This document shows, piece by piece, positions 1 through 5,649 of a stretch of DNA of 5,649 nucleotides (positions are counted from its first letter, which is position 1; each line of letters begins with the position of its first letter). A program made the position numbers and the translations under genes. This DNA comes from Gammaproteobacteria bacterium (GTDB lineage: Bacteria > Pseudomonadota > Gammaproteobacteria > Pseudomonadales > Porticoccaceae), in the NCBI GenBank assembly GCA_006227015.1, contig SBGI01000079.1, positions 1 to 5,649 of the forward strand, in the 5' to 3' direction. The notes beneath the pieces were generated by a model that saw nothing but the letters and a program-made list of their open reading frames with translations, did not search any database and was not told the origin of the DNA.

Positions 1-5
1 ACCAC

Positions 6-26
6 AAATGATATAAAATAACATTT
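6..26. promoter_or_regulatory. Zur operator (Zur box) upstream of zur-znuCB
   Basis: This is a 21-base imperfect inverted repeat centred on base 16. The outer arms AAATG (6-10) and CATTT (22-26) are perfectly complementary, and 8 of the 10 base pairs overall are complementary. From memory the gammaproteobacterial Zur consensus is AAATG-TTATA-N-TATAA-CATTT. The site matches it at every fixed position except 11 (A for T) and 17 (A for T). It sits 22 bases before the zur start and overlaps the likely -10 region, as expected for a site where zinc-loaded Zur blocks RNA polymerase. It probably also serves a divergent gene beyond the left edge, typically znuA. The match is direct observation; regulation is inferred. 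Confidence 0.8.
12..19 (+). promoter_or_regulatory. Probable -10 element of the zur-znuCB promoter
   Basis: The run TATAAAAT contains two overlapping -10-like hexamers, TATAAA (12-17) and TAAAAT (14-19), each close to TATAAT. Transcription would start near base 25, giving a short leader of about 20 bases before the zur ATG. The matching -35 would fall at or beyond the left edge and cannot be seen. The TTTACA at 31-36 resembles a -35, but its partner -10 would lie inside the zur coding region, so it is the poorer choice. The element lies inside the Zur operator. Confidence 0.4.
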
Positions 27-47
27 TATTTTTACAGATCTATTTGT

Positions 48-536
48 ATGTGGACCAACTCAAAGGTGGCTTACCACCACCATGACCATAAACGCTGTAT
101 TAACGCAGCCCTGCAACGCGCCAAATCTCTGTGCGAGGACCGCCAGGTCCGACTGACTCCAATTCGGGAAGCCGTCTTTAAAACCATATGGGCCAGCCAC
201 CGGCCATTGGGAGCTTACGACATTGTCGACCAGATGACGCTCGCCACATCCCCTGTTAAACGCATTTTGCCACCAACAGTGTATCGTTCCATAGAGTTCC
301 TCCTTGAACAGGGGCTGATCCATCGTTTGGCATCTCTGAATGCCTATATCGGTTGCCCCTTTCCGGGAAACGAGCACAATGACGTTTTTCTGATCTGTCG
401 CGAGTGTGGCTCGGCCGCAGAATGCAGTGCCGAATACCTGACAACCGCTGTCGAGCAAACGGCTCTTCGCGCCGATTTTCAGGTTGAGTCACAAATGATC
501 GAAATCGTTGGACTATGCCCGGAGTGCCAGTCATGA
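48..536 (+). CDS. zur: Zur, zinc-responsive Fur-family transcriptional repressor
   Basis: This 162-residue cytoplasmic regulator represses zinc-uptake genes when loaded with zinc. The N-terminal winged helix includes VRLTPIR (34-40), LGAYDI (54-59) and the recognition-helix motif [15 protein letters not shown] (75-89). Regulatory-site ligands align with E. coli Zur H77, C88, H96 and E111 as H92, C103, H110 and E125. The structural zinc site is two CxxC pairs, C117/C120 and C157/C160. All expected ligands are present, so this is a functional-looking Zur rather than Fur. The N-terminus carries HHHDH (10-14), often seen in Pseudomonas-type Zur. The start is the first ATG after a plausible promoter, but there is no clear Shine-Dalgarno; an in-frame GTG at 66 is possible. 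It is first in the operon, overlaps znuC by 4 bases and is probably autoregulated through the operator at 6-26. Confidence 0.95.
   Translation: MWTNSKVAYHHHDHKRCINAALQRAKSLCEDRQVRLTPIREAVFKTIWASHRPLGAYDIVDQMTLATSPVKRILPPTVYRSIEFLLEQGLIHRLASLNAYIGCPFPGNEHNDVFLICRECGSAAECSAEYLTTAVEQTALRADFQVESQMIEIVGLCPECQS
521..524 (+). promoter_or_regulatory. Ribosome binding site deciding the znuC start
   Basis: GGAG lies 8 bases before the ATG at 533, within the last codons of zur. It supports 533 as the start of znuC instead of the in-frame ATG at 515. The upstream ATG would add six residues not expected at a ZnuC N-terminus. Confidence 0.75.
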
Positions 537-1303
537 GTGAGCCGCTGATTCAGCTGAACGGGGTCTCAAAATCATTTCGTGGCAACGCAGTTTTGTCGGG
601 TATCGACCTGCAGGTTATGCCCGGTCAGATCATTACATTGATTGGCCCTAATGGTGCCGGCAAAACCACCCTGGTAAAACTTGTGCTAGGCCTCCTGACG
701 CCTGATGCGGGGCAACTTCATTTGGCTCCCAACCTGCGTATTGGTTACATGCCACAAAAATTGCAGCTGGATCCCACGTTACCAATTACTCTCGACCGCT
801 TTCTTGCGCTTTCGGAGCCCGATATAGCACTTTGCTTGGCGGCGCTACAGGAAGTCGGGGTCGACCCTGCTGCCGGTAGCCGACCCTTACAGTCCCTATC
901 TGGCGGGGAGATGCAACGCGCTCTGCTGGCAAGAGCCATTTTGCGAAAACCCAATTTGCTGGTTCTCGACGAACCGGTGCAGGGGGTCGATGTAGTAGGG
1001 CAGGAGAGCCTTTACCGGCTGATCGGTCAGCTACGTGAGCGCCTAGACTGTGCCGTACTCATGGTCTCCCATGACCTGCACCTGGTAATGTCTGCCACGG
1101 ATGAAGTCATCTGTCTGAACCAGCATGTCTGCTGCCACGGGCACCCGGATCAGGTCAGTAACAACCCGGCATTTATCGAACTCTTCGGCAGTAAAACTGC
1201 GCCTTATACTCACCACCATAACCATCACCATGACCTTCATGGCGAAGTGGTCAATCACGGCAAAGCGGGTCAGCAGCCCGACGGAGCTTGCCGCCATGAT
1301 TGA
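533..1303 (+). CDS. znuC: ZnuC, ATP-binding subunit of the high-affinity zinc ABC importer
   Basis: This 256-residue cytoplasmic ATPase drives zinc import through ZnuB, with substrate from periplasmic ZnuA. All ABC motifs are intact: Walker [10 protein letters not shown] (38-46), Q-loop glutamine in GYMPQ (Q75), signature LSGGEMQR (122-129), Walker B LLVLDEP with catalytic E147 (142-148), D-loop near GVD (151-153) and switch histidine H180 in MVSHD. The C-terminal tail is histidine-rich ([10 protein letters not shown], 227-236), as in E. coli ZnuC, which separates it from generic metal-transport ATPases such as MntB/ZurA types. The start at 533 is chosen for its GGAG site and the ATGA overlap with the zur stop, which implies translational coupling. 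The last 8 bases overlap znuB. Control by Zur through the shared operator is inferred. Confidence 0.95.
   Translation: MSEPLIQLNGVSKSFRGNAVLSGIDLQVMPGQIITLIGPNGAGKTTLVKLVLGLLTPDAGQLHLAPNLRIGYMPQKLQLDPTLPITLDRFLALSEPDIALCLAALQEVGVDPAAGSRPLQSLSGGEMQRALLARAILRKPNLLVLDEPVQGVDVVGQESLYRLIGQLRERLDCAVLMVSHDLHLVMSATDEVICLNQHVCCHGHPDQVSNNPAFIELFGSKTAPYTHHHNHHHDLHGEVVNHGKAGQQPDGACRHD
1283..1286 (+). promoter_or_regulatory. Ribosome binding site deciding the znuB start
   Basis: GGAG is placed 9 bases before the ATG at 1296, inside the end of znuC. The frame is open further upstream to an ATG at 1125. That extension lies wholly inside znuC and encodes nothing like a ZnuB N-terminus, whereas translation from 1296 begins directly with the first membrane helix. 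Confidence 0.75.
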
Positions 1304-2075
1304 TGTACTGCTTTACGCTTTATTGGCCGGGCTTGGTGTCGCAATGGTGACCGGTCCTCTGGGGGCTTTTATTGTCTGGCGGCGGATGGCGTATTTTGGC
1401 GACACGCTCGCTCATTCATCCCTGCTCGGTGTCGCTCTGGCCCTGTTGATGTCGGTGAATCTGACCTTGTCGGTGGTTGTTATCTGCCTATTACTGGCAT
1501 TGTTGCTGGTTTTACTGCAACAACAACAAACCCTGGCGTCGGATACAGTACTCGGCATCCTTTCCCATTCTTCGCTGGCCATAGGCTTGGTCGCCATGTC
1601 TCTCATGCCTGATGTCCGTGTCGACCTGCTGAGTTTACTATTTGGGGATTTGCTGACTGTCACTAGCCGTGATGTTGTCACTATCTACATCATCGGCTCG
1701 GTCGCCATCGGCCTGATTATCTGGCTGTGGAAACCCTTGCTAACCATGACAATCCATGAAGAGCTGGCCAGAGTGGAGGGCGTACCTGTTACTGCCGTAC
1801 GAACTGCCCTGATGCTAATTATTGCACTGGAAATTGCGATTGCCATGAAAGTCGTGGGGGTTCTTCTGATCACGGCATTGCTGGTGATTCCCGCAGCCAC
1901 AGCCCGTCGCTTTGCACAGACCCCGGAACAAATGGCAGTTTATGCCAGCCTGGTAGGCTGTATAGCGGTACTCATCGGTTTATCGGCCTCCTGGCTTGCC
2001 GATACACCAGCGGGACCGTCGATTGTGTTGAGCGCGGGAATACTCTTTGCACTGTCGCTTTTGAAGCGGGAATAA
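1296..2075 (+). CDS. znuB: ZnuB, membrane permease of the zinc ABC importer
   Basis: This 259-residue inner-membrane protein belongs to the ABC-3 permease family (ZnuB/MntB/TroC), with the usual family length. Hydrophobic segments run through the whole chain, roughly 5-28, 43-74, 85-104, 127-147, 170-201, 216-234 and 240-256. The family pattern [17 protein letters not shown] (29-45), GDLL (117-120), the cytoplasmic coupling region [11 protein letters not shown] (155-165) and [18 protein letters not shown] (186-203) are present. It forms the channel through which zinc from ZnuA enters, powered by ZnuC. Zinc specificity comes from the zur/znuC context, since the permease alone does not separate zinc from manganese. 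A run of four CAA codons gives QQQQ (75-78) in a loop. It starts 8 bases before the end of znuC and ends one base from the opposing sco stop codon. Confidence 0.95.
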   Translation: MIDVLLYALLAGLGVAMVTGPLGAFIVWRRMAYFGDTLAHSSLLGVALALLMSVNLTLSVVVICLLLALLLVLLQQQQTLASDTVLGILSHSSLAIGLVAMSLMPDVRVDLLSLLFGDLLTVTSRDVVTIYIIGSVAIGLIIWLWKPLLTMTIHEELARVEGVPVTAVRTALMLIIALEIAIAMKVVGVLLITALLVIPAATARRFAQTPEQMAVYASLVGCIAVLIGLSASWLADTPAGPSIVLSAGILFALSLLKRE

Positions 2076-2076
2076 A

Positions 2077-2730
2077 TCAGAAGCTGGCGTTGATGGAGCG
2101 CCATGCCAGGCGCATGCTACCTTCTTCAAAAGGCGGCTTCATAAAGCCATGATAATGACCATAGGGATTAATCAATACCAGATTGCCGCTGTGATCAATG
2201 GTGTAGTCGCCATTCTCAAGATCCACCTTGCTGTACGCTACATTCAATTCGGTGGCCAGTTTTAACAGGACGTGCCGGTTGCCACTGGCACCAATAAAGT
2301 CAGCATTGAAATAGGGTACATACTTGGCCAGCTGCTCTGGTGTATCCCGTTCCGGATCGAGAGAAATCAGCACAACCTGCAAATTTTCCTGCTCATCAGT
2401 GTCCAGTGCAGCATACATTCTGGCCGCGGCCGCAAGGGTTGTCGGGCAAATATCCGGGCAATGAGTAAACCCAAAAAAGATCAGCGTCCACTTACCTTTC
2501 AGATTTTCCTGGGTGAACGGCTGACCCCGGTGGTCAGTGAGCTGAAAATCAGAAAACTTTCGCGGTGTATCCAGTTCAACAGCGCCATTAGCCCGCAGCT
2601 CATATTTATTGAGAATACGTGGCTGGTTCAGTTTATAGGCAAACCCGACAACCACCAGTGTCACAAAAACCAGTGCGATAACTACTGTCAGACGAACACT
2701 GCCGGAATTCAGTGCCTTGATCGGCGCCAT
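2077..2730 (-). CDS. sco: SCO1/SenC-family copper chaperone for cytochrome c oxidase
   Basis: This 217-residue protein is anchored in the inner membrane by one N-terminal helix (about 13-32), with its thioredoxin-fold domain in the periplasm. Family copper ligands are all present: C91 and C95 in the CPDICPTT motif and H180 in YTIDHSG. Other landmarks are DFQLTDHRGQPF (61-72), WTLIFFGFTHCP (81-92) and LISLDPERDTPE (121-132). SCO proteins deliver copper to, or reduce cysteines of, the CuA site of oxidase subunit II. I chose the ATG at 2730, which follows AGGAG at 10 bases; an in-frame TTG at 2748 falls on that binding site and is less likely. It is the last gene of the cox assembly operon, 42 bases after ctaB, and converges on znuB. 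Confidence 0.95.
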   Translation of the reverse strand: MAPIKALNSGSVRLTVVIALVFVTLVVVGFAYKLNQPRILNKYELRANGAVELDTPRKFSDFQLTDHRGQPFTQENLKGKWTLIFFGFTHCPDICPTTLAAAARMYAALDTDEQENLQVVLISLDPERDTPEQLAKYVPYFNADFIGASGNRHVLLKLATELNVAYSKVDLENGDYTIDHSGNLVLINPYGHYHGFMKPPFEEGSMRLAWRSINASF

Positions 2731-2740
2731 GTCTTCAAGT

Positions 2741-2745
2741 CTCCT
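2741..2745 (-). promoter_or_regulatory. Ribosome binding site of sco
   Basis: AGGAG on the minus strand (GAGGAG with the base before it) stands 10 bases ahead of the ATG at 2730. It decides against the in-frame TTG codon at 2748, which overlaps the site. Confidence 0.75.
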
Positions 2746-2772
2746 CAACAGGCATTGTCTTTTGGATAAAAG

Positions 2773-3684
2773 CTACTGGATAAACGTCGGCACGGTCACC
2801 AGGTAGTGATCTGCCAACATAATCACGAACAAGGCCATCAGGTACACAATGGAGTATTTGAAAGTATCCATGCCCGCGTCAGGTTTTTTTCCGATCATCA
2901 TCACGATGGCCCAATAGATAAACCCGATACCCAGCACAACGGCTCCGAGCAGATACAACCAGCCGCTCATACCTGTCACGAAAGGCAGGACGCTGATGAC
3001 CAGCAGAATCAGGGTGTACAGGAAAATATGCAGCTTGGTGTATTTCTCACCATGAGTGACCGGCAGCATGGGAATATCTGCCTTGGCATATTCATCCTTG
3101 CGGTGGACCGCCAGTGCCCAGAAGTGTGGAGGCGTCCAGGCAAAAATGATCAGCACCAGTAGCAGGGCATGGCCGTGAATTTCGCCGGTAACAGCCGTCC
3201 AGCCGAGCAGGGGAGGGGCCGCGCCAGCCAGACCACCAATCACAATATTCTGTGGTGTCGCCCGTTTTAGGAACAGGGTATAGATCACGGCATAACCCAA
3301 CAACGATGCCAGCGTCAGCCACGCCGTCAGCGCATTGATATAAACCAGCAGAATAGCCATACCCACAACACCCAGTACCGCGGCAAACAGCATGGCCTGA
3401 ACAGGCTCAACACGGCCTTTGGCAACGGGACGGTTAAAGGTGCGCGCCATCTTGGTATCAATTTGACGATCCACCACGTGATTGACGACCGCCGCTGCGC
3501 CAGCACAAACTGCAATACCCAGGTTGCCAAGAATCAGCACATCCAGAGGCACCATACCCGGTACCGCCAGAAACATGCCAATTACCGTAGTCAGAATCAT
3601 CAAAGCCACAACGTTGGGCTTGGTCAATTCCAGATAGTCTCTCCAGGTGGCTTTTTCCATCTTGAGTTCTGCTTCATTTAACAT
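2773..3684 (-). CDS. ctaB: CtaB/CyoE, protoheme IX farnesyltransferase (heme O synthase)
   Basis: This 303-residue polytopic inner-membrane enzyme of the UbiA prenyltransferase superfamily transfers a farnesyl group from farnesyl diphosphate to the 2-vinyl group of protoheme, making heme O. The first aspartate motif is NHVVDRQID (N68, D72, D76), followed by [11 protein letters not shown] (80-90). Further family segments are YTLFLKR (135-141), [13 protein letters not shown] (150-162), [12 protein letters not shown] (181-192) and [14 protein letters not shown] (196-209), the second acidic region. Length is typical. The start at 3684 has GGGAG 7 bases upstream and lies one base after the ctaA stop, so the two are probably translationally coupled; M9 (ATG at 3660) is a weaker alternative. 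Its product is the substrate of CtaA. With CtaA and SURF1 next to it, heme A production for an aa3 oxidase is the likely role, rather than a bo3 quinol oxidase. Confidence 0.96.
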   Translation of the reverse strand: MLNEAELKMEKATWRDYLELTKPNVVALMILTTVIGMFLAVPGMVPLDVLILGNLGIAVCAGAAAVVNHVVDRQIDTKMARTFNRPVAKGRVEPVQAMLFAAVLGVVGMAILLVYINALTAWLTLASLLGYAVIYTLFLKRATPQNIVIGGLAGAAPPLLGWTAVTGEIHGHALLLVLIIFAWTPPHFWALAVHRKDEYAKADIPMLPVTHGEKYTKLHIFLYTLILLVISVLPFVTGMSGWLYLLGAVVLGIGFIYWAIVMMIGKKPDAGMDTFKYSIVYLMALFVIMLADHYLVTVPTFIQ

Positions 3685-3685
3685 T

Positions 3686-4714
3686 TCAGGACTCCCGCCT
3701 CTGATATCTCGGTTTGGCCAGCCAGATTCCGGTCATCAGGGCCACTAGAACAAGTAATAACAATGCGCTAATCAGGTGATGCAGCAGCGCAGTAATCATA
3801 GGCGCCATCAACAGGTTATTCGCAACGCCAAGCAGCAGTTCTGTCAGCATGAGCAATACAAACGTTGTCGTTAGCACTCGCACCTGACTATTTTTTATTC
3901 TTAACAAAGGGGTGGCAATTATGACGGTCAAAACAGCTAATACCAACCCCGCAATGCGATGAGTGACATGAATAGCGACTCTCGCCTCTGTTTCCAGCTT
4001 GCCACCCAGATAGCTGGGGCCAATGGGCTGCGTGAAATCAAAGCCCTGCCTGAAATTCATATCAGGCCACCATTCACCCTGACACGTGGGAAAATCACTA
4101 CAGGCGAAGGCGGCATAATTTGCGCTAGTCCATCCACCCAAGCCGATCTGCAGCAGCAGTGCTGCCATCAACACCAGCAGCCAGGGCTTGAGACTTTGTA
4201 ACTGCCACTCGACGTCCTCGGCAAGCTGCCAGGGCCTACTTCCCAGGCGCAGGGTAAGCAGCCATAACAGAGAGAAAGTAATCATTCCCGCCATCAAGTG
4301 GAACATCACTACCTGGGGCAACAACTTGAGCGTCACCGACCACATTCCAAACACGGCCTGCCAGGCTACCAGGAACAGTATCAAGGTCGGCAATCGAAAT
4401 GGGTATTCTTCCATTTCCCGTCGACGCCAGGAAATAACCGCCAGCATAATCACCATAAGTCCCAACACCGCAGCCAGGTAACGATGAAGAACCTCAATCT
4501 GCGCGGTTCCTATGTCTACCGATGCCGGGATATCCACAATACCACCGGCCAGCTGGGATGACCCATAACAACTTGGCCAGCCGGGACATCCCAGCCCCGC
4601 GTCAGACAACCTTGTCAGCACCCCCAACAACAGCACCATAGCCGCCACAAGTGTAGCGACAAGCGCCAGACTAAAGCCGGCTTTCTGGTGTCGGGGTTTG
4701 CTGAACCTGATCAT
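3686..4714 (-). CDS. ctaA: CtaA/COX15, heme A synthase
   Basis: This 342-residue inner-membrane monooxygenase converts heme O to heme A by oxidising its C8 methyl to a formyl group. It shows the family's two-fold repeat of four-helix bundles. The first half has [17 protein letters not shown] (33-49), EVLHRYLA (E74, H77) and MFHLMAG (H139). The second half has [21 protein letters not shown] followed by CQGEWWP (189-217), [10 protein letters not shown] (H249, H252) and LLHHLISA (H312, H313). Extracytoplasmic loop cysteine pairs occur in both halves (C43/C49 and C205/C211), as in Bacillus CtaA and unlike the cysteine-less alphaproteobacterial type. The ribosome site is weak (GAG only 3 bases from the ATG). 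It begins 31 bases after the preceding gene and ends one base before ctaB, which makes its substrate. Confidence 0.96.
   Translation of the reverse strand: MIRFSKPRHQKAGFSLALVATLVAAMVLLLGVLTRLSDAGLGCPGWPSCYGSSQLAGGIVDIPASVDIGTAQIEVLHRYLAAVLGLMVIMLAVISWRRREMEEYPFRLPTLILFLVAWQAVFGMWSVTLKLLPQVVMFHLMAGMITFSLLWLLTLRLGSRPWQLAEDVEWQLQSLKPWLLVLMAALLLQIGLGGWTSANYAAFACSDFPTCQGEWWPDMNFRQGFDFTQPIGPSYLGGKLETEARVAIHVTHRIAGLVLAVLTVIIATPLLRIKNSQVRVLTTTFVLLMLTELLLGVANNLLMAPMITALLHHLISALLLLVLVALMTGIWLAKPRYQRRES
3692..3696 (-). promoter_or_regulatory. Ribosome binding site of ctaB
   Basis: GGGAG on the minus strand is spaced 7 bases from the ATG at 3684. It lies inside the final codons of ctaA and supports 3684 over the later in-frame ATG at 3660. 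Confidence 0.7.
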
Positions 4715-4745
4715 CGTCTCGTTAATAGTTGTCCATGTTTTGTAT

Positions 4746-5375
4746 TTATTTTCCCGGCGAGTACTTCATCAGGTGCTCAATGTCCTCAATGATGTCATGG
4801 CCATCATTGGCAAGGGTATAACTCATCATGATCATGCCTTTTTGGTCCACCATATAGGCACGAAGAGGCTTGTCATTCTCATCCAGCGGCGCATTAGTTG
4901 GCGCCAGCAGTTCTGTCATTTCATTTTTATTGCCATACAACACGTGTAAAAACGGGTGCAACTTTAAATATTCCTGGGCTTCGGGCTCAAGGTGGCCATC
5001 AAAATTTACATAGATACGCTCAAAACGTCGGCTGTATTTTCCCAGACTGATGTGGACCTGACGCGTCAGGTAAAGAAGATCCTGGCACTCCTGATCACAA
5101 GCCGCATGGCCAGGTATTATCATGCGCCATTTCACTTTCTGTTCATCAAACAACCAGGGATTCTGTTCAGTGTCTATCAGCTCTATTGATTTTATGGATA
5201 CCGCTGGCAACACAAATTCACCATGGTTTGTGGTGCCCAAACTGCTCAATAATTTCTCTCGCGCTTCTTCTGTCTTTGGAAACAATAGAAAGCCGGCACT
5301 GATGACACCCCCGAGGATGATAATCATCAACCAAAGCTGCCACTGGCCACTGCGTTTATTTTCCTGCTGAGTCAT
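4746..5375 (-). CDS. Uncharacterised membrane-anchored thioredoxin-like protein of the cox assembly operon
   Basis: This 209-residue protein has one N-terminal membrane helix (about 13-32, after a short basic start), so the rest is probably periplasmic. A WRMIIPGHAACDQECQDLL segment (83-101) gives a CxxxC pair, C93/C97, at the end of a predicted beta strand, the same spacing as SCO copper ligands. The C-terminal end AYMVDQKGMIMMSY (173-186) and DIIEDIEHLMKYS (194-206) looks like the last strands and helix of a thioredoxin fold. I see no clear equivalent of the SCO histidine in a TIDHSG context; H193 is the nearest candidate. A protein of this kind sits between SURF1 and CtaA in Pseudomonas cox clusters and is usually annotated hypothetical. 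The start shares one base with the SURF1 stop (TGATG) and has GAGGA upstream. A redox or copper role in oxidase assembly is inferred. Confidence 0.85.
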   Translation of the reverse strand: MTQQENKRSGQWQLWLMIIILGGVISAGFLLFPKTEEAREKLLSSLGTTNHGEFVLPAVSIKSIELIDTEQNPWLFDEQKVKWRMIIPGHAACDQECQDLLYLTRQVHISLGKYSRRFERIYVNFDGHLEPEAQEYLKLHPFLHVLYGNKNEMTELLAPTNAPLDENDKPLRAYMVDQKGMIMMSYTLANDGHDIIEDIEHLMKYSPGK

Positions 5376-5649
5376 CAGCCTTCCTCTTCTGTTATCTGTT
5401 TGCGACGGCGATTCTTAATCACAGCACCCAGGTTGGAGTTGGCAAACAGGGTCAGGATCACCAAGGCAACGGCCAGAGCCGACCATTGCACGGCATAACC
5501 TGTATGTTTGCCCGGCATCAAATTGACAACATCCCAGCCTGTTTCATAGGCCCCCGGCTGTTGCTCATCAAGCCTCAAAGTGTAGCTGTACAGAGGTAAA
5601 GACAGCTTCTCTGCTACTTTTTCCGGTGCCGCATTCTGAATAATTTTTG
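5375..5649 (-). CDS. SURF1-family cytochrome c oxidase assembly protein (C-terminal part only)
   Basis: The last 90 residues of a protein that runs off the right edge are visible; the reading frame is open to base 5649. The segment GAYETGWDVVNL, then MPGKHTGYAVQW, followed by a hydrophobic helix (about 22 residues) and a basic tail (NRRRK), is the characteristic C-terminus of SURF1/Shy1 proteins. These have two membrane helices around a periplasmic domain and help insert heme A into oxidase subunit I. The N-terminal helix and most of the periplasmic domain lie outside the window. An internal TTG at 5578 is not a real start, because the homologous sequence continues upstream of it. It is the first visible gene of the minus-strand operon and shares one base with the next gene. 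Confidence 0.88.
   Translation of the reverse strand, partial: KIIQNAAPEKVAEKLSLPLYSYTLRLDEQQPGAYETGWDVVNLMPGKHTGYAVQWSALAVALVILTLFANSNLGAVIKNRRRKQITEEEG
5382..5386 (-). promoter_or_regulatory. Ribosome binding site of the thioredoxin-like gene
   Basis: GAGGA on the minus strand stands 6 bases before the ATG at 5375, inside the last codons of the SURF1 gene. With the TGATG junction it points to coupled translation. Confidence 0.65.

Noticed and set aside
31..36. TTTACA as a -35 element for zur
   Set aside because: Its -10 would fall at about 54-59, inside the coding region, and nothing there resembles TATAAT.
73..89. DNA similarity between the CACCACCAT runs at 73-89 and 1210-1234 as a repeat pair
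   Set aside because: Both are short runs of histidine codons in coding frames; similarity follows from protein composition and not from a mobile or regulatory repeat.
60..458. 132-codon open frame opposite zur
   Set aside because: The plus-strand frame encodes all Zur metal ligands; the antisense product has no recognisable domain or start signal.
1125..1295. Extended znuB reading frame with an ATG at 1125
   Set aside because: The extra 57 residues lie entirely within znuC, lack family similarity and have a poorer ribosome site than the ATG at 1296.
2272..2769. 165-codon open frame on the + strand opposite sco
   Set aside because: It is antisense to a gene with intact SCO motifs, has a composition unlike a real protein and no ribosome site; it is a shadow of the minus-strand gene.
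5375..5578. A separate small membrane protein starting at the TTG at 5578
   Set aside because: The same frame is open to the window edge with SURF1-like sequence, so this is the end of a longer gene.

Overview
The window is an ordinary, compact stretch of chromosome from a Gram-negative proteobacterium, most likely a gammaproteobacterium. The evidence for that is the zur-znuC-znuB order behind a Zur-type operator, the E. coli/Pseudomonas-like Zur and ZnuC sequences, and the SURF1 / thioredoxin-like / CtaA / CtaB / SCO order known from Pseudomonas-type cox clusters. GC content looks moderate, near 50 percent by eye. Genus cannot be fixed from the sequence; a marine or Cellvibrio/Pseudomonas-like lineage is a guess. 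I see no RNA genes, CRISPR arrays, insertion sequences, long repeats or signs of recent transfer.

Left part, + strand (1-2075): a zinc-uptake operon. An AT-rich inverted repeat at 6-26 matches the Zur operator and overlaps a plausible -10 element. It precedes zur (48-536), znuC (533-1303) and znuB (1296-2075), which overlap by 4 and 8 bases. Zur with bound zinc would shut the operon down; ZnuC (ATPase) and ZnuB (permease) import zinc delivered by a periplasmic ZnuA. znuA is not in the window and probably lies just to the left, divergently transcribed from the same operator region.

Right part, - strand (5649 down to 2077): the distal end of a cytochrome c oxidase assembly operon. In transcription order it holds the C-terminal part of a SURF1-family protein, an uncharacterised membrane-anchored thioredoxin-like protein with a CxxxC motif, CtaA (heme A synthase), CtaB/CyoE (heme O synthase) and an SCO/SenC copper chaperone. 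Junctions are tight: stop/start shared in TGATG, then gaps of 31, 1 and 42 bases. Together they make heme A (protoheme to heme O by CtaB, heme O to heme A by CtaA) and insert copper and heme into an aa3-type oxidase, whose structural genes should lie beyond the right edge.

The two operons converge tail to tail with one base between the znuB and sco stop codons, so any terminator must lie inside the opposing gene. There is no gene-free stretch over 300 bases; the longest non-coding piece is the 47-base leader. The item most worth a closer look is the uncharacterised SCO-like protein at 4746-5375.
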